Shown here one piece after another: positions 46,011 to 54,494 of a stretch of 64,000 bases of DNA (within the stretch, counting starts at the first letter, position 1; every line of letters starts with the position of its first letter). The notes under the pieces were generated by a model, which saw only the letters and a list, made by a program, of their open reading frames with translations, was not told the origin of the DNA and made no database searches. The DNA is from Bradyrhizobium sp. CCGB01 (lineage in GTDB: Bacteria; Pseudomonadota; Alphaproteobacteria; Rhizobiales; Xanthobacteraceae). The DNA lies in assembly GCF_024199795.1 (NCBI RefSeq), contig NZ_JANADK010000001.1, forward strand, positions 2,480,001-2,544,000, written 5' to 3'. Both the position numbers and the translations under genes were made by a program.

Positions 46011-46625
46011 TTACCCGCTCAAGCCTGACGGCTGCTTTGCCAGGTGATTCACGAAGCCAATCGCCCGCTGCTGCAATTCGGCCTCCAACGTGGTTGCCTT
46101 GATCCTCTCGACAATCACATCGAGATTGAGCGGCCGCGCAGCATGGTAGGCTTCGACGAACTCCTTGTCCTTATCTGACAATCGGGCAAGTTTCGAAACG
46201 ATCGCGTCTTCCGGGCAGGGCGCAACTGCCAGAACCGTGCGGTCGTCGACATCTACCTCCTTGTAGATGGCCCTCGTGTTCCAATCAGGCGGAAGACGTG
46301 CTGTGTTCTCGTCCACTCCGTCGATATAGAAGCCGTGATTCCGATGAAAATCAGAGCCTTCGCCAAAGAACGCGTTGATCTCTTCGGAAGCTTCCGGAGG
46401 GAAATCTGGATCGAGTTCTTTTTGAGTGATCTCCCATAACCTGGCATTCTCAGGATACGCGTCGATTTCACCAGATGTTCTCAAGATGACCGGAGCATCC
46501 GGCCAGGAGAGAAGAATGCTTTGACTGCCAATAATGAAGACCTTGTCGGTTTCGAACAGCCGGGCTATCGCCCTGACCGTCTCGACAAGGTCCTCAAAAG
46601 TTCGAACGAATGATTGCTGCGTCAC
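46011..46625 (-). CDS. DUF6036-like nucleotidyltransferase
   Basis: 204 residues. KVFIIGSQSILLSW gives the GS motif and SGEIDAYPEN the acidic metal-binding motif of the polymerase-beta superfamily (one Asp replaced by Glu). EDAIVSKLARLSDKDKEFVE is the helix found in AbiEii/DUF6036 proteins. Such enzymes act as toxins that modify tRNA or as unknown transferases. A GTG or ATG-like start overlaps the upstream gene by 4 nt, which suggests a two-component toxin-antitoxin-like unit. Confidence 0.75.
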   Translation of the reverse strand: MTQQSFVRTFEDLVETVRAIARLFETDKVFIIGSQSILLSWPDAPVILRTSGEIDAYPENARLWEITQKELDPDFPPEASEEINAFFGEGSDFHRNHGFYIDGVDENTARLPPDWNTRAIYKEVDVDDRTVLAVAPCPEDAIVSKLARLSDKDKEFVEAYHAARPLNLDVIVERIKATTLEAELQQRAIGFVNHLAKQPSGLSG

Positions 46626-47008
46626 GCGGCGATCCGCGCACCCGCGGGTTCATGCGCAGCCGATTTCACCGCAAGACGCTTCGCCGCCTGCCAGATACGA
46701 CGCCTTAGCGCAATCTCGCTAAAGTCGATCCCATCGGCAATCACGAACGGGGACGACAGACGCAAACGAGTCATTTCCTCGTCGCGGCTCGTCAACCGAC
46801 GGCGTACCATCGACGGCGGAAGGCGAAGCAAATCACCCCATTCGCTGACGAATGAATAGCCGGCGTAACGCTCCGAAGCGCTACGATCGAGCGAAATCTT
46901 CGCACTGTCGATCAACGAAGGGTCGCGACCGATCGCCCGCGCAATAAGCCGATGAATCATCAGCTTCGCGGTGTCGTTTACGTGCTCCTGGTTGACCCGA
47001 ATGGTCAT
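46622..47008 (-). CDS. Probable partner of the nucleotidyltransferase (antitoxin-like)
   Basis: 128 residues from ATG 47008 (GAGG 10 nt upstream). Helical; AKLMIHRLIARAIGRDPSLI and SFVSEWGDLLRLPPSMVRRR with a basic C-terminus. No named domain, but small proteins of this kind commonly precede DUF6036 nucleotidyltransferases. Encoded upstream with a 4-nt overlap, as is typical for antitoxins. Confidence 0.6.
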   Translation of the reverse strand: MTIRVNQEHVNDTAKLMIHRLIARAIGRDPSLIDSAKISLDRSASERYAGYSFVSEWGDLLRLPPSMVRRRLTSRDEEMTRLRLSSPFVIADGIDFSEIALRRRIWQAAKRLAVKSAAHEPAGARIAA

Positions 47009-47193
47009 GGTTTCCGTTGCCTCTAGGGGGAGCATAAGCATCAGCTAGTAAAAATCCAACTAGCGGCGCCGATCCCTGTTCCCTTTGCGTTCCTTTGTCT
47101 GTTCCACTCTACGTTACAACACCCCTCGAGGACCAGCCTCAGCCCCTTTCAGGCCTCACTTTTTGTGCCGGCCCCCCTTGAAGGGATCGCTAT

Positions 47194-47208
47194 GTAAGAT
47201 TATCTTAC
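47194..47208. promoter_or_regulatory. Palindromic operator candidate for the XRE regulator
   Basis: GTAAGAT-T-ATCTTAC: perfect 7-bp arms around one base, 29 nt before the ACP-like start and close to where the promoter should be. XRE-family repressors bind such short dyads and often regulate their own operon, and the XRE gene is the second in this operon. Binding is inferred. Confidence 0.65.
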
Positions 47209-47236
47209 CGCTTGTCGGAAGTCGAAGGAGGCGAGC

Positions 47237-47542
47237 ATGGACCCCGTTATGGTTAAAGAAACACTGATCAAGATCCTCAGTCAGATCCAGACTGATAGCG
47301 GCCTGGAATGCCCGCCCCTTAGCGGGGCAATAAAGCCGGTCGAGAACATCCCCAAATTCGACAGTAAAGTCTGGCCGGTCGCGACCACAATCCTTGCGAC
47401 CGAGATCAAGGCCGAGATTCCCAACGACGTGAATATCTTCGTCGACGAGACGACCAAGCTGGCCCGAACAATCGACGAGACGGCGGCCTTTGTCTGCGAC
47501 CTTTTTAAGAAGCAAAGCGAGCAAAAAGCCGCAGCAGCATGA
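47237..47542 (+). CDS. Acyl-carrier-protein-like protein
   Basis: 101 residues with GGAGG before ATG. Helical; IPKFDSKVWPVATTILATEI followed by KAEIPNDVNIF matches the ACP pattern DSL...E-x-GIEIPDD. Ser43 in FDS would carry phosphopantetheine. The usual acidic recognition helix is weaker than in fatty-acid ACPs. A holo-ACP synthase gene 4.2 kb downstream supports the reading. First gene of the tight operon 47237-51722; the stop overlaps the XRE gene by 4 nt. Confidence 0.68.
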   Translation: MDPVMVKETLIKILSQIQTDSGLECPPLSGAIKPVENIPKFDSKVWPVATTILATEIKAEIPNDVNIFVDETTKLARTIDETAAFVCDLFKKQSEQKAAAA

Positions 47543-47904
47543 CCGAAGTTGATTCAATCAAGCGCAGCCAAATTGCGGAGCGTCTCAAGCAGGCACGTAA
47601 GCTCGCGGGCCTATCACAAGGCCACGTTGCCAAAATGCTGGGCCTGCATCGTCCTTCGGTCACGGAAATGGAAGCCGGCAACCGTCGCGTCTCAGCAGAC
47701 GAACTCGCTCGGCTTGCCGAAATCTACGACGTTAGTGTCGCATTTCTGCTTGGCGAGGCGCCAGAGAAGCTCGATGCCCAGGACCCAAGGCTGGAGCTTG
47801 CCGCGCGTGAACTCTCCAAACTCAAGCCCGATGATCTGGAACGCCTGCTCAAGCTGTTGGCCGCAATGCGCAGCGATCCGAAACCAAGCGGAGGCGATCG
47901 CTGA
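47539..47904 (+). CDS. XRE family transcriptional regulator
   Basis: 121 residues. Helix-turn-helix at about 9-62: IAERLKQARKLAGLSQGHVA, MLGLHRPSVTEMEAGNRRV. Then LARLAEIYDVSVAFLLGE, typical of Cro/C1 regulators paired with ImmA/IrrE peptidases. C-terminal 40 residues are helical. Overlaps both neighbours (4 nt and 1 nt). Probably represses the operon at the 47194 palindrome and is cleaved by the next product. Confidence 0.93.
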   Translation: MTEVDSIKRSQIAERLKQARKLAGLSQGHVAKMLGLHRPSVTEMEAGNRRVSADELARLAEIYDVSVAFLLGEAPEKLDAQDPRLELAARELSKLKPDDLERLLKLLAAMRSDPKPSGGDR

Positions 47905-48809
47905 TGAGCGTGACGCGCACCACCAAGCTCAGCTTCGACCGCCGTGCCTTAGCGACGGAGGCTATGCAGGCTGCCGCAGCCACGCGGGCCAAGGCCAAGC
48001 TCGATCAGGCCGGGCCGATCTGCATCTACGGATTGTGCGAAACGCTGGGCGTAGTGGTGCGCTTCAACAACATCAATATGGAAGGGATGTATCAGCGGGG
48101 CCTTCCTCCGCGCATCCACCTCTCGGCGCGACGGCCACTGCCCCGGCGTGCCTACAATTGTGCGCATGAGCTCGGCCATCACGTATTCGGTCATGGCTCG
48201 TCGATCGATGAGCTGCGCGAGGATGCGAAAGCGCAACCCTGGGACGATCCAAAAGAGTTCCTGGCGGATACCTTTGCAGGGTTCGCCCTCATGCCGATCA
48301 TCGGCTTGCGTCGCGCTTTCGCGGTTCGACGCTGGGCGCCGGAAACGGCGACGCCAGCGCAGATATTCACTATCGCCTGCGAGTTCGGCGTCGGCTACGC
48401 GACACTTATCACTCACCTCTCGGTAGGTGTGAACATGCTGTCGCGCGGCCGCGCGGCCGCCCTGCAACGGGTCACGCCCAAGGACGTGCGCACCGATATC
48501 CTTGGTGTGCTGACTCCTGAGCCCTTGATCGTCGCCGATCACCATCGCACCGCGCCTACCTTGGATGCGGAGGTCAAGACGCTGCTTCTCCTCCCGTCTG
48601 GTGCCGAGGTCGCGGGCGATGGACTTGCCTTCGAGCGCGATCTAGCTACCGGACGCCTGTTTCGAGCGGTGAAGCCGGGGATCTTCCAGGCCACCGCCGG
48701 TGACTGGGCGGTCTTCGTGCGCATCGCTCCGGTTCAGAAAAATGAGCCGAAATACGGCTACATCGGTCTGGCTCAATATCGCCACTTGGAGGAGGACCTG
48801 GATGAGTAA
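47904..48809 (+). CDS. ImmA/IrrE family metallopeptidase
   Basis: 301 residues. Zinc site HELGH at residues 88-92 (AYNCAHELGHHVFGH) and ADTFAGFALMP downstream with the third ligand region. A C-terminal 110-residue beta domain (EVKTLLLLPSGAEVAGDGLA) is extra relative to the minimal peptidase. By analogy with ImmA-ImmR of ICEBs1 and IrrE-DdrO, it would cleave the XRE repressor upon a signal and switch the operon on. Overlaps the next start by 8 nt. Confidence 0.92.
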   Translation: MSVTRTTKLSFDRRALATEAMQAAAATRAKAKLDQAGPICIYGLCETLGVVVRFNNINMEGMYQRGLPPRIHLSARRPLPRRAYNCAHELGHHVFGHGSSIDELREDAKAQPWDDPKEFLADTFAGFALMPIIGLRRAFAVRRWAPETATPAQIFTIACEFGVGYATLITHLSVGVNMLSRGRAAALQRVTPKDVRTDILGVLTPEPLIVADHHRTAPTLDAEVKTLLLLPSGAEVAGDGLAFERDLATGRLFRAVKPGIFQATAGDWAVFVRIAPVQKNEPKYGYIGLAQYRHLEEDLDE

Positions 48810-49656
48810 GGCCAAGATTCTCGTAGCGCCGCCGCCCTTGGTGATTGACGACACCAATCTGTCGCGCGGCTGGGCGAGGCTGCTGCTGCAGATTCTCGAT
48901 GGCGCGGGGACCGAGGTCGCCCCGTTGACGTTGAGCCTGAGCGGCTTCGACGAAAATGGCGCTGCCGCCGAAAGCCCTGCGGTGCGCCAAGCTCTTGATC
49001 GGCTGCTCAAGCGCAAGAGCCGGCTCGTGGTCGACGACGTCGCGTTCACGATCTTCCCGCAACGCCTTTGGGAAATGTCGCGCGGCGACCGCGCCCGCCT
49101 TTTCACCCTCTATCGCGCGACATTCCCGCGCTGGCAGGCGATGAACCGCAAAGCCAATGGCCGCGGGCTGTATTTTGAGCGCATGGTCATGTATGGCCGG
49201 GGACCCTGTAACGGGAATCAACTGGAGTGGATCTTGTCTCAATACAATTCCCGGCCGGGCGTACGGCGATCGATGCTCCAAGCAACGACGTTCGATCCTG
49301 AGCGCGACCATGTCGCCAGCGCGCAGCTCGGATTTCCCTGCCTGCAACAAGTCAGCTTCGAGCCGACCCCCGCCGGTCTGGTCACCAACGCATTCTATGC
49401 TACGCAGCAGATCTTCGATAAGGCTTACGGCAATTATCTCGGCCTTGCCCAACTCGGCGCGTTCATGGCTCACGAGATGGGTATGCCATTGGCCCGCCTG
49501 AACGTCATGGTCGGTGTCGCCAAGCTGGAGCGCATCAGGAAGACAGATGCTGATTTCGCTCCCCTCGTGACTGCTGCCCGGGCTTTGCTGGCGCCTCCCG
49601 TAACGGTTCAATCCCATCCCGCGGAACCTGCGTTGTCAGCGTCGGTGGTATCTTGA
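48802..49656 (+). CDS. Thymidylate synthase-like protein (possible pyrimidine hydroxymethylase)
   Basis: 284 residues from ATG 48802 (GGAGGAGGACCTGG upstream). Core TS features in order: NQLEWILSQYNSRPGVRRSM (dNMP-phosphate arginines at about 155/156), GFPCLQQVSF (nucleophilic Cys180 as in PPCH), YATQQIFDKAYGNYLGLAQL (Asn211 region). The N-terminal 115 residues are unrelated to ThyA. Relatives such as phage hydroxymethylases convert dUMP or dCMP to 5-hydroxymethyl forms. Its place next to an ADDT-like gene suggests it makes the precursor nucleotide. Confidence 0.82.
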   Translation: MSKAKILVAPPPLVIDDTNLSRGWARLLLQILDGAGTEVAPLTLSLSGFDENGAAAESPAVRQALDRLLKRKSRLVVDDVAFTIFPQRLWEMSRGDRARLFTLYRATFPRWQAMNRKANGRGLYFERMVMYGRGPCNGNQLEWILSQYNSRPGVRRSMLQATTFDPERDHVASAQLGFPCLQQVSFEPTPAGLVTNAFYATQQIFDKAYGNYLGLAQLGAFMAHEMGMPLARLNVMVGVAKLERIRKTDADFAPLVTAARALLAPPVTVQSHPAEPALSASVVS

Positions 49657-50810
49657 CTTTAAAACCGCCGAAGCCCGCCACGAAGCGTCCCCGTGGCCGT
49701 CCTCCCAAATCGCGGAGCAAGCCGTCAACCGCAACTCTGCCAATGGACTTGCCTATTGCAAGGCAGGTGGCCGATGTCCATCGAGGCGTAGCCGCGCCAA
49801 TAGTCTTCCGTCACCTTGCGCCAGCAAAGGTGACAGAGGTTTATGAAAGCTATTGGCGTTTCGCGGCCGAACGCCAAGCGGTGTTTTTCCGTCGCGCAAA
49901 AGGCTCCGTTTATCCCTGGACGCAAGATCCGGTCCTTCTGGTTTACAAATTCACCAATGCCTATCGCGCCTCCGATCGCGTGAGCCAATATCTCATTCGT
50001 CACGTCATCTACCGCGACGATCGGCCCAAATCACCGCGCGAGGTGTTCTTCCGTATCCTGCTGTTCAAGCTCTTCAACAAAATAGAGACATGGGAACGTC
50101 TGGAACGCGCGCTTGGTCCGATTACGTACGAGGATTATCGTTTCGCCGCTTACGACCAAGAGCTAGCGAAGGCGATGCGCGCCGGCCACCGCATCTATTC
50201 GGCAGCCTATATCATGCCGCCAGGCAGCAGCGCCTTTGGTCGGCCGGCAAAACACCAGAATCATTTGCTGCTGCTCGAGCGAATGATGTCCGACCGCTTG
50301 CCCGAACGCTTGGCTCAAACTCCCACCATGCAGGAGGGGTTTGAGAAGCTGCGCGCCTATCCGACGATTGGCGATTTCCTTGCATATCAATTCATCACCG
50401 ACATTAATTACAGCGAGCTGACAGACTTCAGTGAAATGGACTTCGTTGTTCCCGGTCCCGGCGCCCGCGATGGCTTGCGCAAATGTTTCGCCGACCCAGG
50501 CGGTCTCAATGAGCCAGAGCTTATCCGCCTGATGGCTGATCTTCAGGAACGCGAGTTCGAACGGCTCGGCCTCGATTTTCAGTCACTTTGGGGCCGGCGA
50601 CTTCAGTTGATCGACTGCCAGAATCTCTTCTGCGAGGTCGATAAATACGCGCGCGTGGCACACCCGCAGATCATGGGCAAGACCGGCCGCTCTCGCATTA
50701 AGCAGAAGTTCGAACCAATGCTGGCACCCATCGAGCTCTTCTATCCCCCAAAATGGAAGCTTAATGAAAAAATCCGCGTCGCCGCGCAGATCCGACCGGC
50801 CGCGAGGTGA
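49653..50810 (+). CDS. ADDT-like protein (alpha-glutamyl/putrescinyl thymine pyrophosphorylase family)
   Basis: 385 residues from TTG 49653, which overlaps the previous stop; ATG 49743 is an alternative. A basic Pro/Lys leader, then a helical domain: VYESYWRFAAERQAVFFRRA, YPWTQDPVLLVYKFTNAYRA, DRVSQYLIRHVIY and IGDFLAYQFITDINY. These match the DNA-glycosylase-like ADDT (aGPT-PPlase) family, predicted from phage systems that attach groups to 5-hydroxymethyl-pyrimidines in DNA. The annotation nucleotide kinase domain is sometimes used for the same region. Substrate here unknown. Confidence 0.8.
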   Translation: MTLKPPKPATKRPRGRPPKSRSKPSTATLPMDLPIARQVADVHRGVAAPIVFRHLAPAKVTEVYESYWRFAAERQAVFFRRAKGSVYPWTQDPVLLVYKFTNAYRASDRVSQYLIRHVIYRDDRPKSPREVFFRILLFKLFNKIETWERLERALGPITYEDYRFAAYDQELAKAMRAGHRIYSAAYIMPPGSSAFGRPAKHQNHLLLLERMMSDRLPERLAQTPTMQEGFEKLRAYPTIGDFLAYQFITDINYSELTDFSEMDFVVPGPGARDGLRKCFADPGGLNEPELIRLMADLQEREFERLGLDFQSLWGRRLQLIDCQNLFCEVDKYARVAHPQIMGKTGRSRIKQKFEPMLAPIELFYPPKWKLNEKIRVAAQIRPAAR

Positions 50811-50825
50811 CCTGAGGAGACGAGT

Positions 50826-51722
50826 ATGGATTTCAACAGATACCAGAAAGAGGCCCAACGCACGGATCGGGTACCTGCGCGCGGTGAGGCAGACGACGCA
50901 GCTTCGCTCATCGTGCCGATGCTCGGTCTCGCCGGCGAAACTGGCCAGTTGCTGAGCGAATACAAGAAGCACCTGCGCGACGGCGAAGCGCATCGCCTGT
51001 TCAAGGAACGGGTGTCCGAAGAACTCGGCGATCTGCTCTGGTACATTGCCAACGTCGCGAGCAAATTTGACCTATCGCTCTCCGATATTGCCACCGCCAA
51101 TCTTTCAAAGGTGAAGGAGCGCTGGGCCAATGATCGCGCCGAGACACCAAATTTCGACGCGGACCTTCCTGAGAATGAACAGTTGCCACGCCGATTCCAA
51201 GTCGAGCTTATCGACGCAGCAGGCGAGACAGGCCAACGGGTCAGGGTCCTGATCGACGGCAAGCCGTTCGGCGCCGAGCTGACCGACAACGCCTACGATC
51301 CGGATGGCTACCGCTTCCACGACGTCTTCCACTTCGCCTACGCAGCCGTGCTGGGATGGTCGCCGATAGCGCGCTCTTTGCTCAAACGAAAGCGCAAGAG
51401 CCGCCCCCTGCTTGACGAGGTGGAAGACGGCGGACGTGCCGCCGTGATTGAGGAAGGCGTGGCCGCCCTTGTCTTCGACTATGCTCGTCGTCACCGGATG
51501 CTGGATGGAGTCGCTACCCTCGACTTCCAGCTTCTCCGCACCGTCAAGGATATGACATCTCATCTTGAAGTTCGACAGCGCACCACAGGCGAGTGGGAGC
51601 AGGCGATCCTGCAGGGCTTCGAAGTCTGGCGTGCCGTGCTGGCTGCGCGAGGCGGAAGAATTGCTGTGGACCTTGACACGCGGCGCATAACCTTCCTGGG
51701 GCCGCCGACGGCTCAACCCTGA
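50826..51722 (+). CDS. MazG-like nucleoside triphosphate pyrophosphohydrolase with extra C-terminal domain
   Basis: 298 residues, GAGGAG before ATG. MazG fold: GLAGETGQLLSEYKKHLRDG and VSEELGDLLWYIANVASKFD give the E-x2-E ... E-x2-D metal motif. After about residue 120 comes a MazG C-terminal domain (FHDVFHFAYAAVLGWSPIAR, AVIEEGVAALVFDYAR). MazG proteins hydrolyse unwanted dNTPs to dNMPs, so this could remove the normal or the modified nucleotide. Last gene of the operon; convergent with acpS. Confidence 0.9.
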   Translation: MDFNRYQKEAQRTDRVPARGEADDAASLIVPMLGLAGETGQLLSEYKKHLRDGEAHRLFKERVSEELGDLLWYIANVASKFDLSLSDIATANLSKVKERWANDRAETPNFDADLPENEQLPRRFQVELIDAAGETGQRVRVLIDGKPFGAELTDNAYDPDGYRFHDVFHFAYAAVLGWSPIARSLLKRKRKSRPLLDEVEDGGRAAVIEEGVAALVFDYARRHRMLDGVATLDFQLLRTVKDMTSHLEVRQRTTGEWEQAILQGFEVWRAVLAARGGRIAVDLDTRRITFLGPPTAQP

Positions 51723-51734
51723 GCGTTCCCAATC

Positions 51735-52136
51735 CTAGGTGCGCCGACCCAGTGCGAGAGCGCTGGCCATCGCCAATCCGCCCGCGTGGCTGATGCTGAG
51801 CCGCCATTCTGTGACCCCAAGCGCCTCGGCTGCCTTCGCCGCTCCGCCTGAGAGCAGGACCTGGGGCGCAGCACCTGGCGCTCGAGAAATCCGGACGTCA
51901 GTGAACGCCACTCCCGCCCCATATCCTGTTCCCAGCGCTTTCAACACCGCCTCCTTCGCGGCAAATCGACCGGCCAGACCATCAGCACGGTCGGTTCCGG
52001 CCCCGATCTCATCCAGTTCAGTTTGCGCAAAGCATCGCGGCACCAGCGGATCGCGTGGATCTTCAATCCAGCGCCGTAGTTCGGCAATTTCTACGAGGTC
52101 GATTCCGTGTCCGATCACGTTCATGTCTGTTTGCAT
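51735..52136 (-). CDS. acpS: Holo-ACP synthase (4'-phosphopantetheinyl transferase)
   Basis: 133 residues from ATG 52136 (ATG 52124 also possible). VIGHGIDLVEIAEL and GRFAAKEAVLKALGTG are the two AcpS signatures with the Mg-binding Asp and Glu. Transfers phosphopantetheine from CoA to a serine of an ACP. The chromosomal acpS normally lies with rnc/lepB, so this is probably an extra copy dedicated to the ACP-like protein at 47237. Divergent from the phosphoesterase-TS gene with a 186-nt gap. Confidence 0.92.
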   Translation of the reverse strand: MQTDMNVIGHGIDLVEIAELRRWIEDPRDPLVPRCFAQTELDEIGAGTDRADGLAGRFAAKEAVLKALGTGYGAGVAFTDVRISRAPGAAPQVLLSGGAAKAAEALGVTEWRLSISHAGGLAMASALALGRRT

Positions 52137-52322
52137 GCTGAGATCCCCCGGGGATTGGCCGTCCCGTGTACAACTGCCTGTTTATGTGCCCGAGTAGGAC
52201 GCGACTAGGTAGATTTTTCCCTCGATATCGTGCTCCATTGTATATCCCCGGGTACCCGTCCTGGCTCGACCGACACCATTCCCAGCGTTTCAACGGCTCG
52301 ACCGCAGCTCAATGTAACCGCC

Positions 52323-54494
52323 ATGCCTACCTCCGCGACATTCCTTCACTTGACCGATATGCACCTCGCCAAGGCCGGCGTCCCATTCGAGCGTGATGAC
52401 CACAAGGTGGAAATTCCGGGAATCGAGCGCGAGACACGGGAATCCGCTCTCGAGCTGATGTTCGGCCGTCTCTCTGAGCGGCTAAAGCAGGGCGGACGCC
52501 GACTTGACGGCGTCCTGTTCTCAGGGGATGCCCAAGATCGAGGGCAGCCTGGCGGCCATCAGATCCTACTCGACCTGCTGCTCCACCACTTCGGATCTCT
52601 CGGTATAACAGCTGCGAACATTGTTGCAGTCCCCGGCAACCACGATGTGCCGCGCACGAGCCCGCCGAGCTCGGCTCTGCGCTACGAGGGGTTCACTGAG
52701 GTTTGGCGTAAGGCAGGATGTGTGACGCCGTGGCTCGATGGCGTCGATTCATCTGCCAGTGACGGCGGGCCCCATCAGCTCCTCAGCGGAAGCCGCCTCT
52801 GGGCTGTCTTTCCGATCAACACAAGCAATTGGTCGCATGTGGCGCGAACATTACCTGAGCCCCTTGCAAGTGCATGGGCCAATCTGCCTACACTCGCGGC
52901 AGCCGGAGATGCGGACCGTGAAGCGAAGCTGCGCGAGCAGCTGGATGGACTGGCACGGTACGACATGGCTCGCGTGTCCGGTCGGCAACTGGAGATTCTG
53001 CGCGGCCTTATCGAGAGTACGCCACAACCCTCCGCCGGGCGCCAACTTCGGATCGCGGTGCTTCATCATCACCTTCGCGCCCCCAGCTTGCGCGAAGAGC
53101 TAAAGACTTTTGCGGATCCCTCTAACCTGGAGCAAATCAGAAGCTTTTTACGCGACCAGGAAATTGCTGTTGTCGTCCACGGCCATAAGCACGAGCATGC
53201 GGCCCAGTTCGAGCACATATACGACCAGATCGGCGACCGCGACCACCGTGCGCTTGTGATCTCAGGCGCGACATTCGAGCCTGGTCGGGATTCGGATGCC
53301 GCGCGTCTGATCACCATCAAGGGCATGCCCAACAGCCCGGCTGTCACCATCGAACAGCTCTCCGTCCCGCGTAGCGGCGTGGAAGCCCGTGATCTACCTC
53401 CAATCAACCGCAGGATTTGGTCGACAGGTGCTGTTCCAGGGGCCCCTGTCATCATTCAAGGCAGCGACCTCGATGAGGTATACGACCGTGTCTGCGAGGC
53501 GGCGGCACATGATGCAGCAAACGGAACGTTGATCGTGCATCTTGATCTGCCGACTGGTGCAAGCGGCGATTTGCCGTTGCCTTTAAACTACCCATTGCCT
53601 GAGCCGATGGATGAGGTCGAACGTCGGCGCTGGTTGCGAGAGCTTGTGGAATGGTGGCAGCTTGATCGATCGGGGCTCGAGCACCGCATGCCATTTGTCC
53701 ATGGAAGTCGACTACGACGTTACGGCGGCAAAATTAATCAGGTGGATCGGATCATCAAGTTATTGAGGGCGCAGGCCAGTACGCGCGCGCTCGCCGTTCT
53801 TATCGATCCGTTTCGGGATTTCACACATGACGGGGCGGGAGAAGAATTCGCATCGTTCTGCCTAGTCGAGTTCAAACGACGTGCCCTTGGCGGCGCACAG
53901 CACGCGGTTGATGTCATTGCGTTCTATCGCGCGCAAGAGTTTGCGCGTTGGTGGCCGATCAACATTGCCGAAATTCGTCATCTTCAGTGGGAAATTTGTA
54001 CCGCAATCGGCTTTTCGCCAGGTCGGATCACCACGATCGCTGCTGACGCTCGCACGCATTCGCGCACGCCAACGCAAGTTGCGATGCCCATCATCGATCG
54101 TTGGCTCGACCAGGCGCCAGAGCGCATACATTTGCTGGCGAACGCATTTGTAACTGGCACTGTCAGAGCTGGCGCCCAGCGAGATGCGGTGCGTGGCTGG
54201 GAACGCTCTTTAGCCGACCTGGAGGCCACCGCAAGCGAGTTCAATGCCGACGGCCTGCCGATCGCCATCGAGGGACTGAAGCTCCTAGCTTCCTACCTTG
54301 AGGCTATGGACGAAGAGAAGGAGCCGATGCTAGCGAACGTTGTCCGCGTGCTGCGTCGTCTTGCACGCGCCAACGAAGTCTTTGAGGACCGACGGCCCCG
54401 TTCCAAATCGGATTTCGATCTGTGGGCACCAAGCGCATTGGAGGCGGTCGCAGAACTTCGTATCCTCACGCAACAGCGGTTCGGCACGGTCTAG
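52323..54494 (+). CDS. Calcineurin-like phosphoesterase fused to a thymidylate-synthase-like domain
   Basis: 723 residues from ATG 52323. N-terminal metallophosphoesterase with all motifs: LTDMHL (D12, H14), FSGDAQD (69, 72), PGNHDVP (105-108), AVLHHHL and VVHGHKHEH. About 300-490 is a linker/unknown region. At about 495-620: FASFCLVEFKRR (Cys513), VDVIAFYRAQEFARWWPINI, RHLQWEI resemble the TS nucleophile strand and the YxRSxDxxLGxPxNI motif. A helical tail follows. Possibly hydrolyses a phosphate from, and modifies, a pyrimidine nucleotide. Confidence 0.8.
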   Translation: MPTSATFLHLTDMHLAKAGVPFERDDHKVEIPGIERETRESALELMFGRLSERLKQGGRRLDGVLFSGDAQDRGQPGGHQILLDLLLHHFGSLGITAANIVAVPGNHDVPRTSPPSSALRYEGFTEVWRKAGCVTPWLDGVDSSASDGGPHQLLSGSRLWAVFPINTSNWSHVARTLPEPLASAWANLPTLAAAGDADREAKLREQLDGLARYDMARVSGRQLEILRGLIESTPQPSAGRQLRIAVLHHHLRAPSLREELKTFADPSNLEQIRSFLRDQEIAVVVHGHKHEHAAQFEHIYDQIGDRDHRALVISGATFEPGRDSDAARLITIKGMPNSPAVTIEQLSVPRSGVEARDLPPINRRIWSTGAVPGAPVIIQGSDLDEVYDRVCEAAAHDAANGTLIVHLDLPTGASGDLPLPLNYPLPEPMDEVERRRWLRELVEWWQLDRSGLEHRMPFVHGSRLRRYGGKINQVDRIIKLLRAQASTRALAVLIDPFRDFTHDGAGEEFASFCLVEFKRRALGGAQHAVDVIAFYRAQEFARWWPINIAEIRHLQWEICTAIGFSPGRITTIAADARTHSRTPTQVAMPIIDRWLDQAPERIHLLANAFVTGTVRAGAQRDAVRGWERSLADLEATASEFNADGLPIAIEGLKLLASYLEAMDEEKEPMLANVVRVLRRLARANEVFEDRRPRSKSDFDLWAPSALEAVAELRILTQQRFGTV

